In this document: positions 13,598 through 24,150 of the stretch, one piece after another
How the letters are laid out: every line of letters starts with the position of its first letter
Position numbering within the stretch: the first letter of the stretch is position 1
Source of the DNA: Progne subis subis
Lineage: Eukaryota; Chordata; Aves; Passeriformes; Hirundinidae
NCBI GenBank assembly: GCA_022316685.1
Contig: JAKJHU010000039.1
Coordinates: forward strand, 1,116,001 to 1,180,000
Reading direction: 5' to 3'
Length of the DNA: 64,000 bases
Made by a program: the position numbers and the translations under genes
Notes under the pieces: model-generated
Databases searched by the model: none
Seen by the model: the letters and a program-made list of their open reading frames with translations, nothing else
What the model was told of the DNA's origin: nothing

Positions 13598-15109
13598 TGT
13601 AATGGTTTTCATTTAATAAAACCGGGCAGAAACACCAATTAATGTAGGGGTTTTAGTGTTAATATTTTTGTGGGAGGGAGACATTAGGAGAAAAGTAAAC
13701 AAAGCAGGCTTAAGCTTAAAAATGAACAAAAATAGTTTTATTAACATATATTAAAAGACTGAGAAAAGGAAAAAAAAAAGGTTGAGAAACAAGAAAACTT
13801 AAACTAGAACAGAATGATACCTTAAAACACGCTTCTTTCTTCTTACAAACTATTAACTTTCTTATTGAACAACATAGAAAGACACAACTTAGAATTTTCA
13901 GTTGGTTTCACCACTTAGGCATAACTACTCCTTACTCTAGGAGACGAGTCCTTCTAAGATCTTTTTATGAAGACGTTTGCTACAAGACAAAATAGTCCAG
14001 TGCTCTCATTGTTACACATTCTGCTGCCGCCCGGAGTTTTAGCAGACTGTGATGTTCTATCCACAGAGCTTCTCAGTATATCTGGGGTATTATTTACGAA
14101 TACTTCTTCTGATCTAAAATTATCTTTGTCTCAAAAGGCTGAGACCTCCTTTTGACCCAGGAGCGGGGGTTTCAAAGTTCCCAAATAAATCTCTATTACA
14201 TCAGTCCTTAATTTTGATTAGAATAGCATTCTACCCAAATAATACTAAGATGCTGCAAAGAACAGTTTATTTCTTCATAATTTACCTTAGAAAAGTCTGG
14301 TTAAAAATGTCCACTTCTTCAATCCTATTCCAATATTAGTTCTTTCACTTCTCATCTAACTGACTTCATGCAGCGTCTGTTCTATGTACCTTCTGGGGTT
14401 TTTTCTTTCTTCTTTCTCTCTTGGAAGAATTGTGCTTTAAAAGTTCTGTATTGCTAAGAAAGGGTTACATTTGCCCGGGCTTGCAAAGGCCACGTGCACA
14501 CGCCGGGCTGCAGGGCTGAAGAAAAAATGCAAGGCCGTGCTGATAAAGGAATCTGGTAAAGGTCCTTTTTTCCACCCCTCGGTCTCATCCAGGGCGGTCC
14601 AGCTCAGAGTTGTTATGGAGCTGCAGGTTCGCTTTCTCCGCTGCCGGCGGTGATTAAGCTGGGCCATGTTTTGGCCCCTTCTGCCCTGGTCTGAGCACAC
14701 GGCCCCGCACTGCCGAGCTGCAGCTGCCCCTCTCCCCTGCCCGCGAGCGAGGGAAGGGGCTCAGCCGGCCCAGGCTCTCTCTGTGCGGGCAGCGGCCCCC
14801 AGAGCCCGGCCAGGCCTGGCCCGGCCGCCCAAAAGGGCAGCAAGGCCCGACACGAGGCCGCCCGCCGCCTCCACTGGTACCTCATGGCTGATCCTAAAGT
14901 GAGAGAGCGGGCGGTCTCAGCAGATCAGTTTTAAATGGTCTTTCCAAAGTGGCACTGACAGTTCTCATTGGTCAACTCAGCTGTCAATATCCCAGCCTGC
15001 TTTCTGATAGGTCCTTGTCCTCCTCCCTCAACCCGCACTACGGTCAGGGCAGGGAAAACATTTTACATTTCTCTATATCTAGAAAACAAAATTGTGCCAA
15101 CCCATGACA
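13598..15109 (-). mobile_element. Solo LTR of an endogenous retrovirus (ERVL-like), complete
   Basis: The element is bounded by TGTAATGG at the left and CCATGACA at the right, imperfect inverted ends of the TG...CA type. It is flanked by identical 5-bp target duplications GAAGG (13593-13597 and 15110-15114), the size expected for class III (ERVL) elements. Orientation is minus: read from 15109 leftward it begins TGTCATGGGTTGGCAC. An AATAAA in that sense lies near 13735, followed by a T-rich U5-like end. A GC/CpG-rich segment (14470-14905) sits where a promoter region would be. No internal retroviral genes remain, so the provirus was lost by recombination between its LTRs. At about 1.5 kb it is long for a solo LTR, and a nested insertion is possible. 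The small frames inside it are not genes. Confidence 0.85.
14470..14905 (-). promoter_or_regulatory. CpG-rich core of the solo LTR (possible LTR promoter/enhancer)
   Basis: This block is strikingly GC- and CpG-rich (e.g. 'ggcccggccgcc', 'gccgcccgccgcc') in a window that is otherwise AT-rich. It lies inside the LTR upstream, in LTR sense, of the AATAAA. LTRs carry the promoter of the provirus, so residual promoter or enhancer activity is possible. I see no clear TATA box. Confidence 0.35.
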
Positions 15110-15535
15110 GAAGGTAACACAGCAAATAAAGCACAGACATGTTTTAAGGAACAGATATGGGAGGAAAAGCAGAAAAATTAATCCTCTGTGACAAACCATG
15201 GTGAGTAAAGCAGAGAAGAAATTTTTTCAAACTTATCAATATTTTCTGATCCTTTAGAACCTATGGAGCCACCATCACAACTATATGTAAAGGGCTGAAA
15301 GCAAGAAGTTTTGTCATCTCAAGAGTATGACTGTTTGCTAGAAGCTAATGTTCCCCTTCTGTGATCACCATAACATTCACTAGGACATTAGAGGGCCTTG
15401 GGACAAGATGCCAAACAGGCCTTAGGAATGTGGAGTTTAAGGGGTACATCTCAAAGGAGAGAATATGTAATTATTTTTACCCATGACTGACAACTTACAG
15501 CAGGTAAGTTCTGTGCAAATGCAGCAGGGTAAGAA

Positions 15536-16420
15536 AATCACAGAATTGCTTAGTTTGGAAGAGATCTCTAAGACAGAGTCCAACTCTTAACCCAGCACTG
15601 ACATGGTGTGCCACGTCCATAAATGACATATCCACATGGTTTTTGAATGTTTCCAGGGATGGTGATTTCACCGCTTCCCTGGGTATGCTGTTCCAATGCT
15701 GACCAACCTTTCAGTGAAGAAACTTCTGCTACTAGCCTGATTTCCCTTGGCACAACTTGAGGTCATTTAAACTCTTCTATCACTTTTACCTCCTTTCAGG
15801 AAGTTGTAGAGTGATAAGGTCACTCCTGATCCTCCTTTGCTCTAGGCTAAACACTCTCCACTTCCTCAGCCACTTCCCATAGAACCTACTCTCTAAACCC
15901 TTCCCCAACTCCGTTGCCCTTCTCTGGATTGCACCCCCACATCTCGATGTCCTTCTTGTAGCTAGAGGCCCAAAACTGGACACAGCCCTTGAGGTGTGGC
16001 CTCAGCAGTGCTGAGTACAAGGAGACAATCCCCGTCCTGACCCTCCTGGCCACACTATTGCTGATACAGGCCGGGATGCCATTGGCCTTCTTGGACACTG
16101 CTGGATTGTGTTCAGCTGTTTTCAGCCAGCACCCCCAGGTCCTTTTCTGGGCAGCTTTCCAGCCATTCCTCCCCCAGCCTGTAGTGCTGCACAGGATTGT
16201 TGTGACCCACGGGCAGGACCTGACACTTCACCTTGTTGAACCTCGTGCAGTTGGCCTTAGCCCGTGATCCAGCCTGTCCAGATCCCTCTGCAGCACCTTC
16301 CTGCCCTCAATGAATCAACGTTCCCACCCAACTTGGTACGGCCTGCAAAGTGACTGAGAGGGCACATGATCACCTCATTCAGGTCATTGATAAAGATATT
16401 AAACAGGGCTGGCCTCCCCA
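15536..16420 (-). mobile_element. CR1 LINE, 3' fragment of about 0.9 kb
   Basis: Begins with 'aaaatcacagaattg', the reverse complement of a CR1 3' tail, and follows the CR1 3' region: 'gagtccaactcttaaccc', 'gttccaatgctgaccaac', 'cacagcccttgaggtgtgg', 'gatgccattggccttcttgg', 'cctgtccagatccctctg'. It ends near 'aacagggctggcctcccc'. The copy is minus-strand, 5'-truncated and moderately diverged. Frames in it (for example 15989-16267) are remnants or shadows of the reverse-transcriptase end. Confidence 0.9.
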
Positions 16421-17716
16421 AATGTTCACAAGTGATTGTTTTCAGTTTTTCTATTCTTCTAATGTGTTTGAAAAGGAAACTAAACTATAAGTCTTAATGC
16501 TACTTAAGTGTTCCAGATAAAAATTTTCTATCCATACACTGGGTTTTCAGAATATTTATTTTCTAATCTACCATAAAGGTAGTAATTGTATTACATTTCA
16601 CATATTTTCTCCTCCTTTTCTTCAAACCTAAGATTTTTGTAAGGATATTTGAAAATTTATTTCTTTTTTTGAAAAATGGGATAAAGAAATATTTTCTTTT
16701 TTTTTGTTGTTGTTCTCAGGTAGCTTTTAAGTAATCTTGTCCTCTCCCCTTATCACACATTTTCCCACTTCAAAACTATATGCAGCACACATTCTCTTTT
16801 CCTCTTAGGAGTAAATAAGTACAGAGATGAACTGGTTGAAATGTTCTCTTTTTTCCCCCCAAATCTCACGATGTTTTTAAAGAGAATACAAGAAAATATA
16901 ATCTCTAGATTTTATAATGAGGAACCAATAGTGTAAACCAGGTGACTTCGTTTTTTAAATACCACTTCAATAGGTAATGAGCACACAGGTCAGTTTCGAA
17001 GATAGTCATCTCTTGTCTGCTAGTGACAATCCAGTTTGAAGCAAACAAATATTTCCAGTGTTGCTAACATTTTACAGTACCACCAAACCCACAGAGGAAC
17101 TCTTGTAAAAAGTGTCAGATCAGTATCACAGAAAGGGCACAATGACTTGATCCTTTTACTCTGTTCAACGCTTAAGAATTTTTACTGAGGTATTTACATC
17201 TGACTCAACAAAGCAAATGTCATGTGAATGTATTTTATGTGACTCCAGTGTATGAGTTGTTTGCTCTTATTAAAAGTATTCATTCCAGTACTTCCTTCTA
17301 TTAATAATAGGACTTGAATGACAATGTCTGTCTCGAAACGTTGGTTCTTTGGTGTCTGTGCCCACTTCCAGCATCCTGAATAGGCATCTTTGTGTGGGCA
17401 GAGGACATTGTCCAGTGCAGTAACTGTTGCATTCTGTGGCCTTGGAAGACAGTGCTGTCCATTCAAACTCCAGGTGCTATTTTTCATTATGAGAGAGTTA
17501 AGTCATCATGAAGTGGTTATGATTAGAGCTCAGAGATGGCTCTTGTAATGAAGAATGAGTAATTGCCGATTGTATCTCCAGAGTTCATAGACTGGCGGTT
17601 TGAAAGGACTTATACCAACAGAATTTGTAATTGACCTATTTTTGACTGTTTTATTAAGCCAAAGCCAAGACTCCTTTTGGATTAGCCAGACAACACTTGT
17701 CTTCAGTCTTTGTATG
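16421..17716. other. No gene recognised
   Basis: AT-rich sequence with short T tracts. No splice-flanked frame or repeat could be recognised. Confidence 0.5.
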
Positions 17717-18290
17717 ATCACAAAATCATAGAATGGTTGAGGCTAGAAGAAATGTTCAACCCCCATGCCCAAGCAATGTCACTTGTTGCCCCAAGACCAC
17801 ATTCAGGTGGCTTTTTAATATATAATTTTTTGATATGGAGATTCTACAACCTCTCTTTGACAACCTCTTCCAGTGCTCAGTAAAACATTTCATGATGCTT
17901 TTTTCCTGATTTCCTACACAGGACTATAGAGCACACGCTAGGCTTTCAGTTGGCTCATTATCCATCCCCAGGCACAATTCCATGCACACAAGCTGTTCTG
18001 TCCCAAAGGGCAACTCCTTCTCCTTGTCTTCTAAGCCTGTCCTTCCTAAGAACTTGCATCCCTCTGTTGGAGCACTCCAGCCATGACAGCCATTTCACCA
18101 TGTCTCTGTGATCTCAAAAAGACCATGGCCTGTGATGGCAGGCAGATCTCTAGCTCCTCATGGTTATTTCCAATGCTGCATGCATGCGTAGGCACTCCCA
18201 GGGGTCATATTGGTGTCCAGCTGGGTTTTCTCATCACAGTGCCCTGTAGCCACTCCTTGCTTCCATACAATTTCTTGTAAGCAATTAAGA
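17717..18290 (-). mobile_element. CR1 LINE with internal deletion (3' end joined to endonuclease region)
   Basis: The left part (17717-17900) starts 'atcacaaaatcatagaatgg' and is a CR1 3' end on the minus strand. The right part (about 17990-18290), read on the minus strand, gives NACSIGNNHEELEIC, which matches the start of the CR1 endonuclease domain (NACSMGNKQEELE type). The sequence between, which should hold most of the endonuclease and all of the reverse transcriptase, is missing. Either one element suffered a large deletion, or two CR1 copies lie side by side. Confidence 0.7.
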
Positions 18291-19205
18291 TGACTTTGCT
18301 TAACTCTATCTTGCTGATTTTGTGTTCCTCCTCATACCCATTATCCTGGGTCCTTTGCTTGTAATGGTGTCTGTCATGTCCTCACAGGACTGCTAGAAAC
18401 TCTCTTCTTTCTCCATCATAATACACATAACTTTCTGTTCCATCTAGATTAGTTCTGCAGAATTGCTTGTGCCTCCTGGAAAAACATGAACAAAACTAAG
18501 TCGGGCTTATTTTAAGAATATGATAGGGACAGATGATTCCAATCTATCCTCAAATATTTATGCTCACTGGAGTTGCTGTTTCCTTTCATGCTCTACAGAA
18601 AAAATGTCACAATGTGTGCACTGGAGCTGAGTAAAAGTAGCTAGGAGGAATTGTCTTTTATCTTTGACAGAAACAAATGTTATAAAAGTCTCTTCCAAAA
18701 ACCTGAACACACAATAAGCTTTCAGAGAACAGAAATGGCTCACTATGTTCACATGTTTATTCATCTTTCTCAGTAACTTCAAAGGTCATACAGTTCTCAA
18801 GTGATCAAACAATGGGTATACCACAATTGCTGTTTCATCATATCTTTCCCTCTCTCTTTCCAAGCCTGAACATGCTTTCGCCTTTACTTCATGGCCTAAA
18901 TGAAGACATTAAGTACATTAGTGTTAGGACTGAATAGTTCTGACACACAGAATGTGACTTTCACAGAAAACTGAGGAATGAAGAAAACTATGACTGTCCT
19001 CCACAGAAACTCATGCTTTTGGATTAAAAAAAGCCAATTGTCCAGGCTCATGATAGTAGAATTAAACCAGTGCATTTGGTGCAGAATGAAGGAAAGCTAT
19101 ACTACAGGAAAGATTAAAATTTCACTCGAAAGAAGCTGAAATCTCATCATTATTATGCTCCAACAACCTTATTTGTTAATTTTTTGATCTGCAATACCTT
19201 AGCCT

Positions 19206-20340
19206 TTGTTTACTCTGGACAAACATGATGCTGGTGAGCAGTGTTCATCTTGCAACCCTGCAGAGGAAAGTGCTTTGTCTATTGAGGGTGGACATATGTG
19301 CTCACACATTTACTTCATCACCCTGCCACAATTGCACCACTGCCAGGCCCTCCTGCCTGCCCTGCCAAGAGGAAACCTTGGGAAAAGAGGCACAGAGGCA
19401 CAGGACTGCCCAGATGGGGAAGCTGATGGTGTTTTAATAATGTCTCCTCCGGGTTCTAAGTCACCAACTGACTTCATTCTAGCTACTGTGAAACAGTGCT
19501 CCTTGGAACCAGGAGCACCATCTTCATTAGCAGCCAAACACAGGGAGTTATGCCAGGAGCAGGGTAGAAAAAAGAGTATGCATATGCTTGTCAAGAAATT
19601 GCTTGTGTATATGAGACGAGGAAACCAAACCCCCTGGTTGCCTGAAACGCTGCAGAAGTGTGGCAAGAAAGCTGGAGGTGCACGTGCACGAGTTGTGTTT
19701 AACCCTGGGCACCATGAGGAAGGGAAGTAAAGCAGCTGTTAAAAAAGGTTGCTGATCCAGAGGCTAGATATCTGTCAAAAAGAGAAGGTAAGTTAAGAAA
19801 AGTCATTGGGTACCAAAGAACACAGGATTTCCAGAAAAAAATAAATAAAGTCCTTACAGTAAAAACTAGTAAGAAAAATGTTGGGAAAGGTTATCTGGTC
19901 CAAGGCTATCTTGCATCAAGATGTCAATTTCCACAACTGAGGAAAATATAATTAGAATTGCCCAATTTATACTTGGTAAACAACAATCAAATGCACCAGG
20001 AAGCAAAATAAAACCAATAAGGCTCCAAGTGTTGGAAGGCAAAAAGACTTTTCTATTCTGGATGATATTAAATAAACACCTGAAATATCAACAGTGCAAA
20101 CAAGCATAGAAGAATGAAGGTAAAAAATCCAAGGAGTCTGCAAAAGGCAGTCAGCACACTCTGACAGGAAGCAGCACACAGGACTGCAAGGAAGCAACAG
20201 AGGCTGAAGCGTCTCCCAGCATTTCTAAAGTGACTGTACAACTGTCATAAGAAAAACTATTTCACAAAGCCCAAAAACAAGGACGGAAAATGCTTACCAA
20301 GAAACTTAGTAAATGGATTTTATGAAACACAAAATAAATG
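19206..20340 (+). pseudogene. Possible decayed coding region, unidentified, broken by frameshifts and stops
   Basis: A 174-codon frame (19206-19730, non-ATG opening) is followed by coding-like sequence in a second frame (about 19721-19951; peptide includes LLKKVADPEARYLSKRE). A third frame follows (19921-20247, interrupted by TAG at 20107; peptide includes GKKSKESAKGSQ). The strand is markedly A-rich, and the encoded peptides are Lys/Ser/Glu-rich and low in hydrophobics. The pattern fits an old protein-coding exon or processed copy that has lost its frame at two places. I recognise no family. A strong donor-like GTAAGTT at 19786 may instead mean a real exon ends there. It may also be ordinary A-rich DNA. 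Confidence 0.25.
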
Positions 20341-21439
20341 TTTTGAAAACATTAAAAGAAGAGCTATGTCAAGAGACTGGAACATCTGCTTAGAGTCTGA
20401 AATCTTAATATATATTTATCAGAGAGTGAAGTATTAATGTACATTAAGAAAAAAAAAGAGAAACTGTATTCTTGTTAAACATAACTCAGAATATATTGCA
20501 CAGAAATAATTTCCCAGGCATAAATAATTTAGGTGTAAAAATAAAATCTTGGAAATAAATAGCTTACAATTGTTTTAGGAAAGAATTTATTCCATGCTTG
20601 CAAACGTTGTTTGGAGAATGTGTACATTAGGTTGGCATATATTCACAGACAGGATGATCAATGTAGAAATGTTTTAAAATGTGTGAGCAGGAAATTGCTG
20701 TAATACAAGATGTAGCTGTACTGCCAAAAACCTACAACACACCTACAAATTCTTCTTTAGTGCTCCAGCAAAAATGTAGAGAGGAATTTGATAAACAAAA
20801 CAGCAAAGAAATGTCCATCAAATTGCTTAATTCTGTAGCAATTATGGAAAACGAGGGTGCAAAAGTTTGCTTAGATGTAGCTCCAGGGACTAATGCAACA
20901 AAAAATGGCTAAATTTGTATACTGTTGGCCTCAAAGGAATGTAGATTTAGAAATATATCAAAGAATGGGAAATGTGAAAATAAAACAGAAATATTCAAGA
21001 AAAGTTTGCAAAGATAACTGCAGAAACTTTAGATCTGCACTTGAAAAATGGTCTCTTGCTTGCACATGCTTGAAATTCCTTTCCAGTTTGCTTCACTTTC
21101 TCAATTCACAGAAACAGTCCAATTCAAGTAGTAAATATCTAATGTAATTTTTTTAAAAGCTGTGATATCTGATACGTATGTGATGCCATGCTGAATGTGA
21201 TAATTGCTTATAAATAGTGTCCAATGTGATTACCATAAATTCAAATGCTTTGCAAAAGGATAAAACTGTATCCATTTTCTACTGAGTGTAGAGTAACCAC
21301 AATCCAATATTCTCATGAAAGAAAAAGTACAGACATTTTAAAACTAGAGAGTTAAGCCCAAACTCTTAATTAGCATAGCTAAAAATATTTGAAATCAGGT
21401 AGTTTTCAATGAAAATTTGGGAACTGAACTTCCTGGCAA

Positions 21440-21589
21440 TGTAATGGGCAATATTCAAAATGTGAATATTGTGATCTATTACTCACACAAGCAAAAAATA
21501 ACCCTGAAAATGTTCTAGAAAAGAAAAAGCAGATTGAGACAATGGCAAACAAGTTGGAAAGACTAAAGGCCTTTCTAAATTTTCATCAG
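21440..21589 (+). other. Candidate exon end with coiled-coil-like peptide
   Basis: The frame running into the donor cag|GTAGGT (21590) is open from about 21420 and encodes a charged helix-like peptide (LEKKKQIETMANKLERLKAF). There is no clear acceptor, and an AT-rich background makes charged frames common. It may belong with the broken frames at 19.2-20.3 kb. Confidence 0.2.
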
Positions 21590-22842
21590 GTAGGTGCAAA
21601 ATTATTATTGAACAATATTAGCTATATAAAGGCAACAGTGAACATTTTAATTGTTGCCTAAAAAGGGGAAGAGGAAAAAAAGATGAGTTTTTAAGTTAAA
21701 ATACAGAACAGGTTGTTAAAATTTGACATCTTTGAGGAACAGGAGTAAGCCAATCACCATAGAGAGAAAATGCTAGGAGCCGTTTTGGAAATCATGAAAT
21801 GACATTTGAAAATGCCTTGTGTAATCCCTTTTCTTATGGAACAGAGGGTTGTAAAGATAATTGTTCCTTTCTGAAAGTGGCATGATCAGTCCAGATCAAC
21901 TGTTGATGTGTGGAAGTGCTATATGTACCAGATTTCTGTCGATACCTCATTCTGTCCTAAGCTCCATGTTTATCACCTACAGTCTTTTAACTCTGTTAAA
22001 AATATACCCTTCTTATAAGTTTTTGATTCAGAGCAGTTTTGGTGTGATAGATCAAAAAGTGTTTTATACAGAAAATAAATCAGGAAAACTAGAGTTTAAA
22101 ACTGGACTATATTAGTCTAACTGGTGGATTAATTGTAACAGCTTGGTGCATGTGTTATTTCTGGCTTAGTTACTCACACTCGCCCATTTTTCAGCAGAAC
22201 AGTGGGAGTGAGGCACTGAGCAAACAAGATGAGGAACAAAAAATAAAGATTTTAAACTTGAATTGCGAAGTGAACATTTCAGAGGGCTGATGGTCTGTTA
22301 GAAGCTGAATGTAAAGAAAATGTGCAGTTATGGCACAGCAGTTTGATTATTTCCATTCACTATTTATCTTACTTTCTCCAGCAAATGAGATTAAAGCTCC
22401 AACAGCAGATATGGAATTTTGTGGGAAGGTTGCTTTTCAAAAATGATTAACTACAGGCACACAAGAGAACAAGGACTCATGGGCCCTCCATGGGAAACCA
22501 GAGCCCTGTAAGCCTCATCCATGCAATTGTGGCTGCAGCGCTGCAAGGACAGGGGAAACTGGCACGGAGTGCATTGTGGAGACTGCTGCAGCCCCAGGGA
22601 GCTGGCGTTCACCAGGGCTTAGAGGGGATGAGCTGTTTGTCTGCAACACGAGTGTGGAGACCTGGTGAGAACAGCCCAAGGAGTCTTTCGAGCCACGGAT
22701 TTAGGGAAGCTGTGGCACCCACAGGTGAACAAAATCCTACTGATGATCAATCAGCTCAATCAAAGGAGTGAGTTTAAGGAAATCTGCTAAAAAGTGTTTT
22801 TCACAAAGTGCAGCAAACAAATGAAATAATGCAAAAAAAGGA

Positions 22843-23443
22843 TTGGAAAAAAAAAAAAGGAGTACAAAAAGCATAAGTAGAGGAACCTTAGCACAGGTAT
22901 TTTGTCAGGCTGTCGAGGGCGCAGGCCCACAGCTCGCTGTAAGCACCAGTGTCAGCTTTAGGGCCCCCCAGACCAGCAGTGCCAGCTCTGGGGGTACCCC
23001 AGGCCCGGAGCTGCCTCAGCCGGAGCCTCCTCACAGCCACAGGCCCAGGGGCTCTCTGCCAGCCCAGTCCAGGGCCCTCAGCCTCTGCCTGCCCCGGCGG
23101 GTGCTGGCCTCCAGCTCAGCCGTGCCTGTGGAGCACCTCGGCCCTGGGCCTCCACCTGTGCTTGGGCCAATGCCCTGGCACGGCCTGTCCGCATGGCTGG
23201 GCGAGAGCTGAGCCCAGCCCTGCCCCAGGACCACGAGCCTGGTCCCGTCAGTCAGACCCAGCTGTTGTCTCTGTCAGCAGGACAGGCCCTGCCACCCTGG
23301 GGATCCCCTTGGGCCCAGTCCTGCAGGAGCAGCTGCCATCTTGGCTCTCCGTCTTGGATGCCGGAGCTTCTCCAGTGCACTCAGTCTTCATTCCAGGAAT
23401 GCTGCCCTGCGGAAGGGTTGTGGCCTTAGTCTCTAGTCACTAG
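22843..23443. other. GC-rich block with open frames, unassigned
   Basis: From about 22910 to 23430 the sequence becomes GC-rich (many 'ggcccc', 'cccagg', 'cagccc' words). It is open in overlapping frames of 122 and 164 codons (+) because stop codons are rare at this composition. The predicted peptides are Pro/Ser/Ala/Gly/Leu-rich without a domain. I regard the frames as a composition effect. The block abuts a CR1 and might be part of an unrecognised repeat. Confidence 0.4.
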
Positions 23444-23609
23444 TGCAAAGCTGTGCTGTGACCAACATACAGCAGGTGAGTAGTGCATTTAATGTGACTG
23501 TTTCTATGCCAGCCAGGTCACACCTTTGCCTCATGGTTCTATTTTGTGGCACTTGAACCCCCCAGCTCCCTCATGCTTTCAGCTCTGTCTGTGGAAGGTA
23601 AAACCACAG

Positions 23610-24150
23610 ACTCACAGAATATTCTAAGTTGGAGGGACCCACAAGGATCACTGAGTCCAACTCCTGGCCCTGAACAAGGTCATCCCCAAGAATCACACCA
23701 TATACTCAAGTGTATTGTCCAAACAATACTCTTGAACTCTGTCAGGCTGGTGCTGTGACCACATTCCTGGGGATCCTGTTCCAGTGCCCAATCACCCTCT
23801 AGGTGAAAAACCTTTTCTAACATCCAATTTAAACTTCCTGACACAACTTCAGGCCATTCCCTTGGAATTCCCTTGACCTGTCACTGGTCATCTGAGAAAA
23901 GATCAATGTCTGTTCCTCCTCTTCCTCTCACAGGAAAGTTGCAGACTGCAATGAGATCTTCAGTCCTCTCTTCTCCAGGCTGAACAGACCAAGTGACCTC
24001 AGCCACTCCTCATACAGCTTCCCCTTCAGGTTCTTCATCATCCTCATTGCTCTCCTTTGGACGCTAATAGCTTAATGTCTTTCTTATGTTGTGGTACCCA
24101 AAGCTGCACACAGGACTGCAGGTGAGGCTGAAGCAGTGCAGAGGAGAGCT
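23610..24150 (-). mobile_element. CR1 LINE, 3' fragment
   Basis: Opens with 'ctcacagaatattctaagtt' and continues 'gagtccaactcctggccctg', 'ctgttccagtgcccaatcac', 'ctcttctccaggctgaacag', 'cctcagccactcctcatac', 'gctgcacacaggactgcagg': the reverse complement of the CR1 3' region. It is 5'-truncated on the right and well preserved compared with the other copies. Confidence 0.9.

Noticed and set aside
22843..23443. 122- and 164-codon frames
   Set aside because: Overlapping frames in a GC-rich block, low-complexity Pro/Ser/Leu/Gly composition, no splice context or domain.
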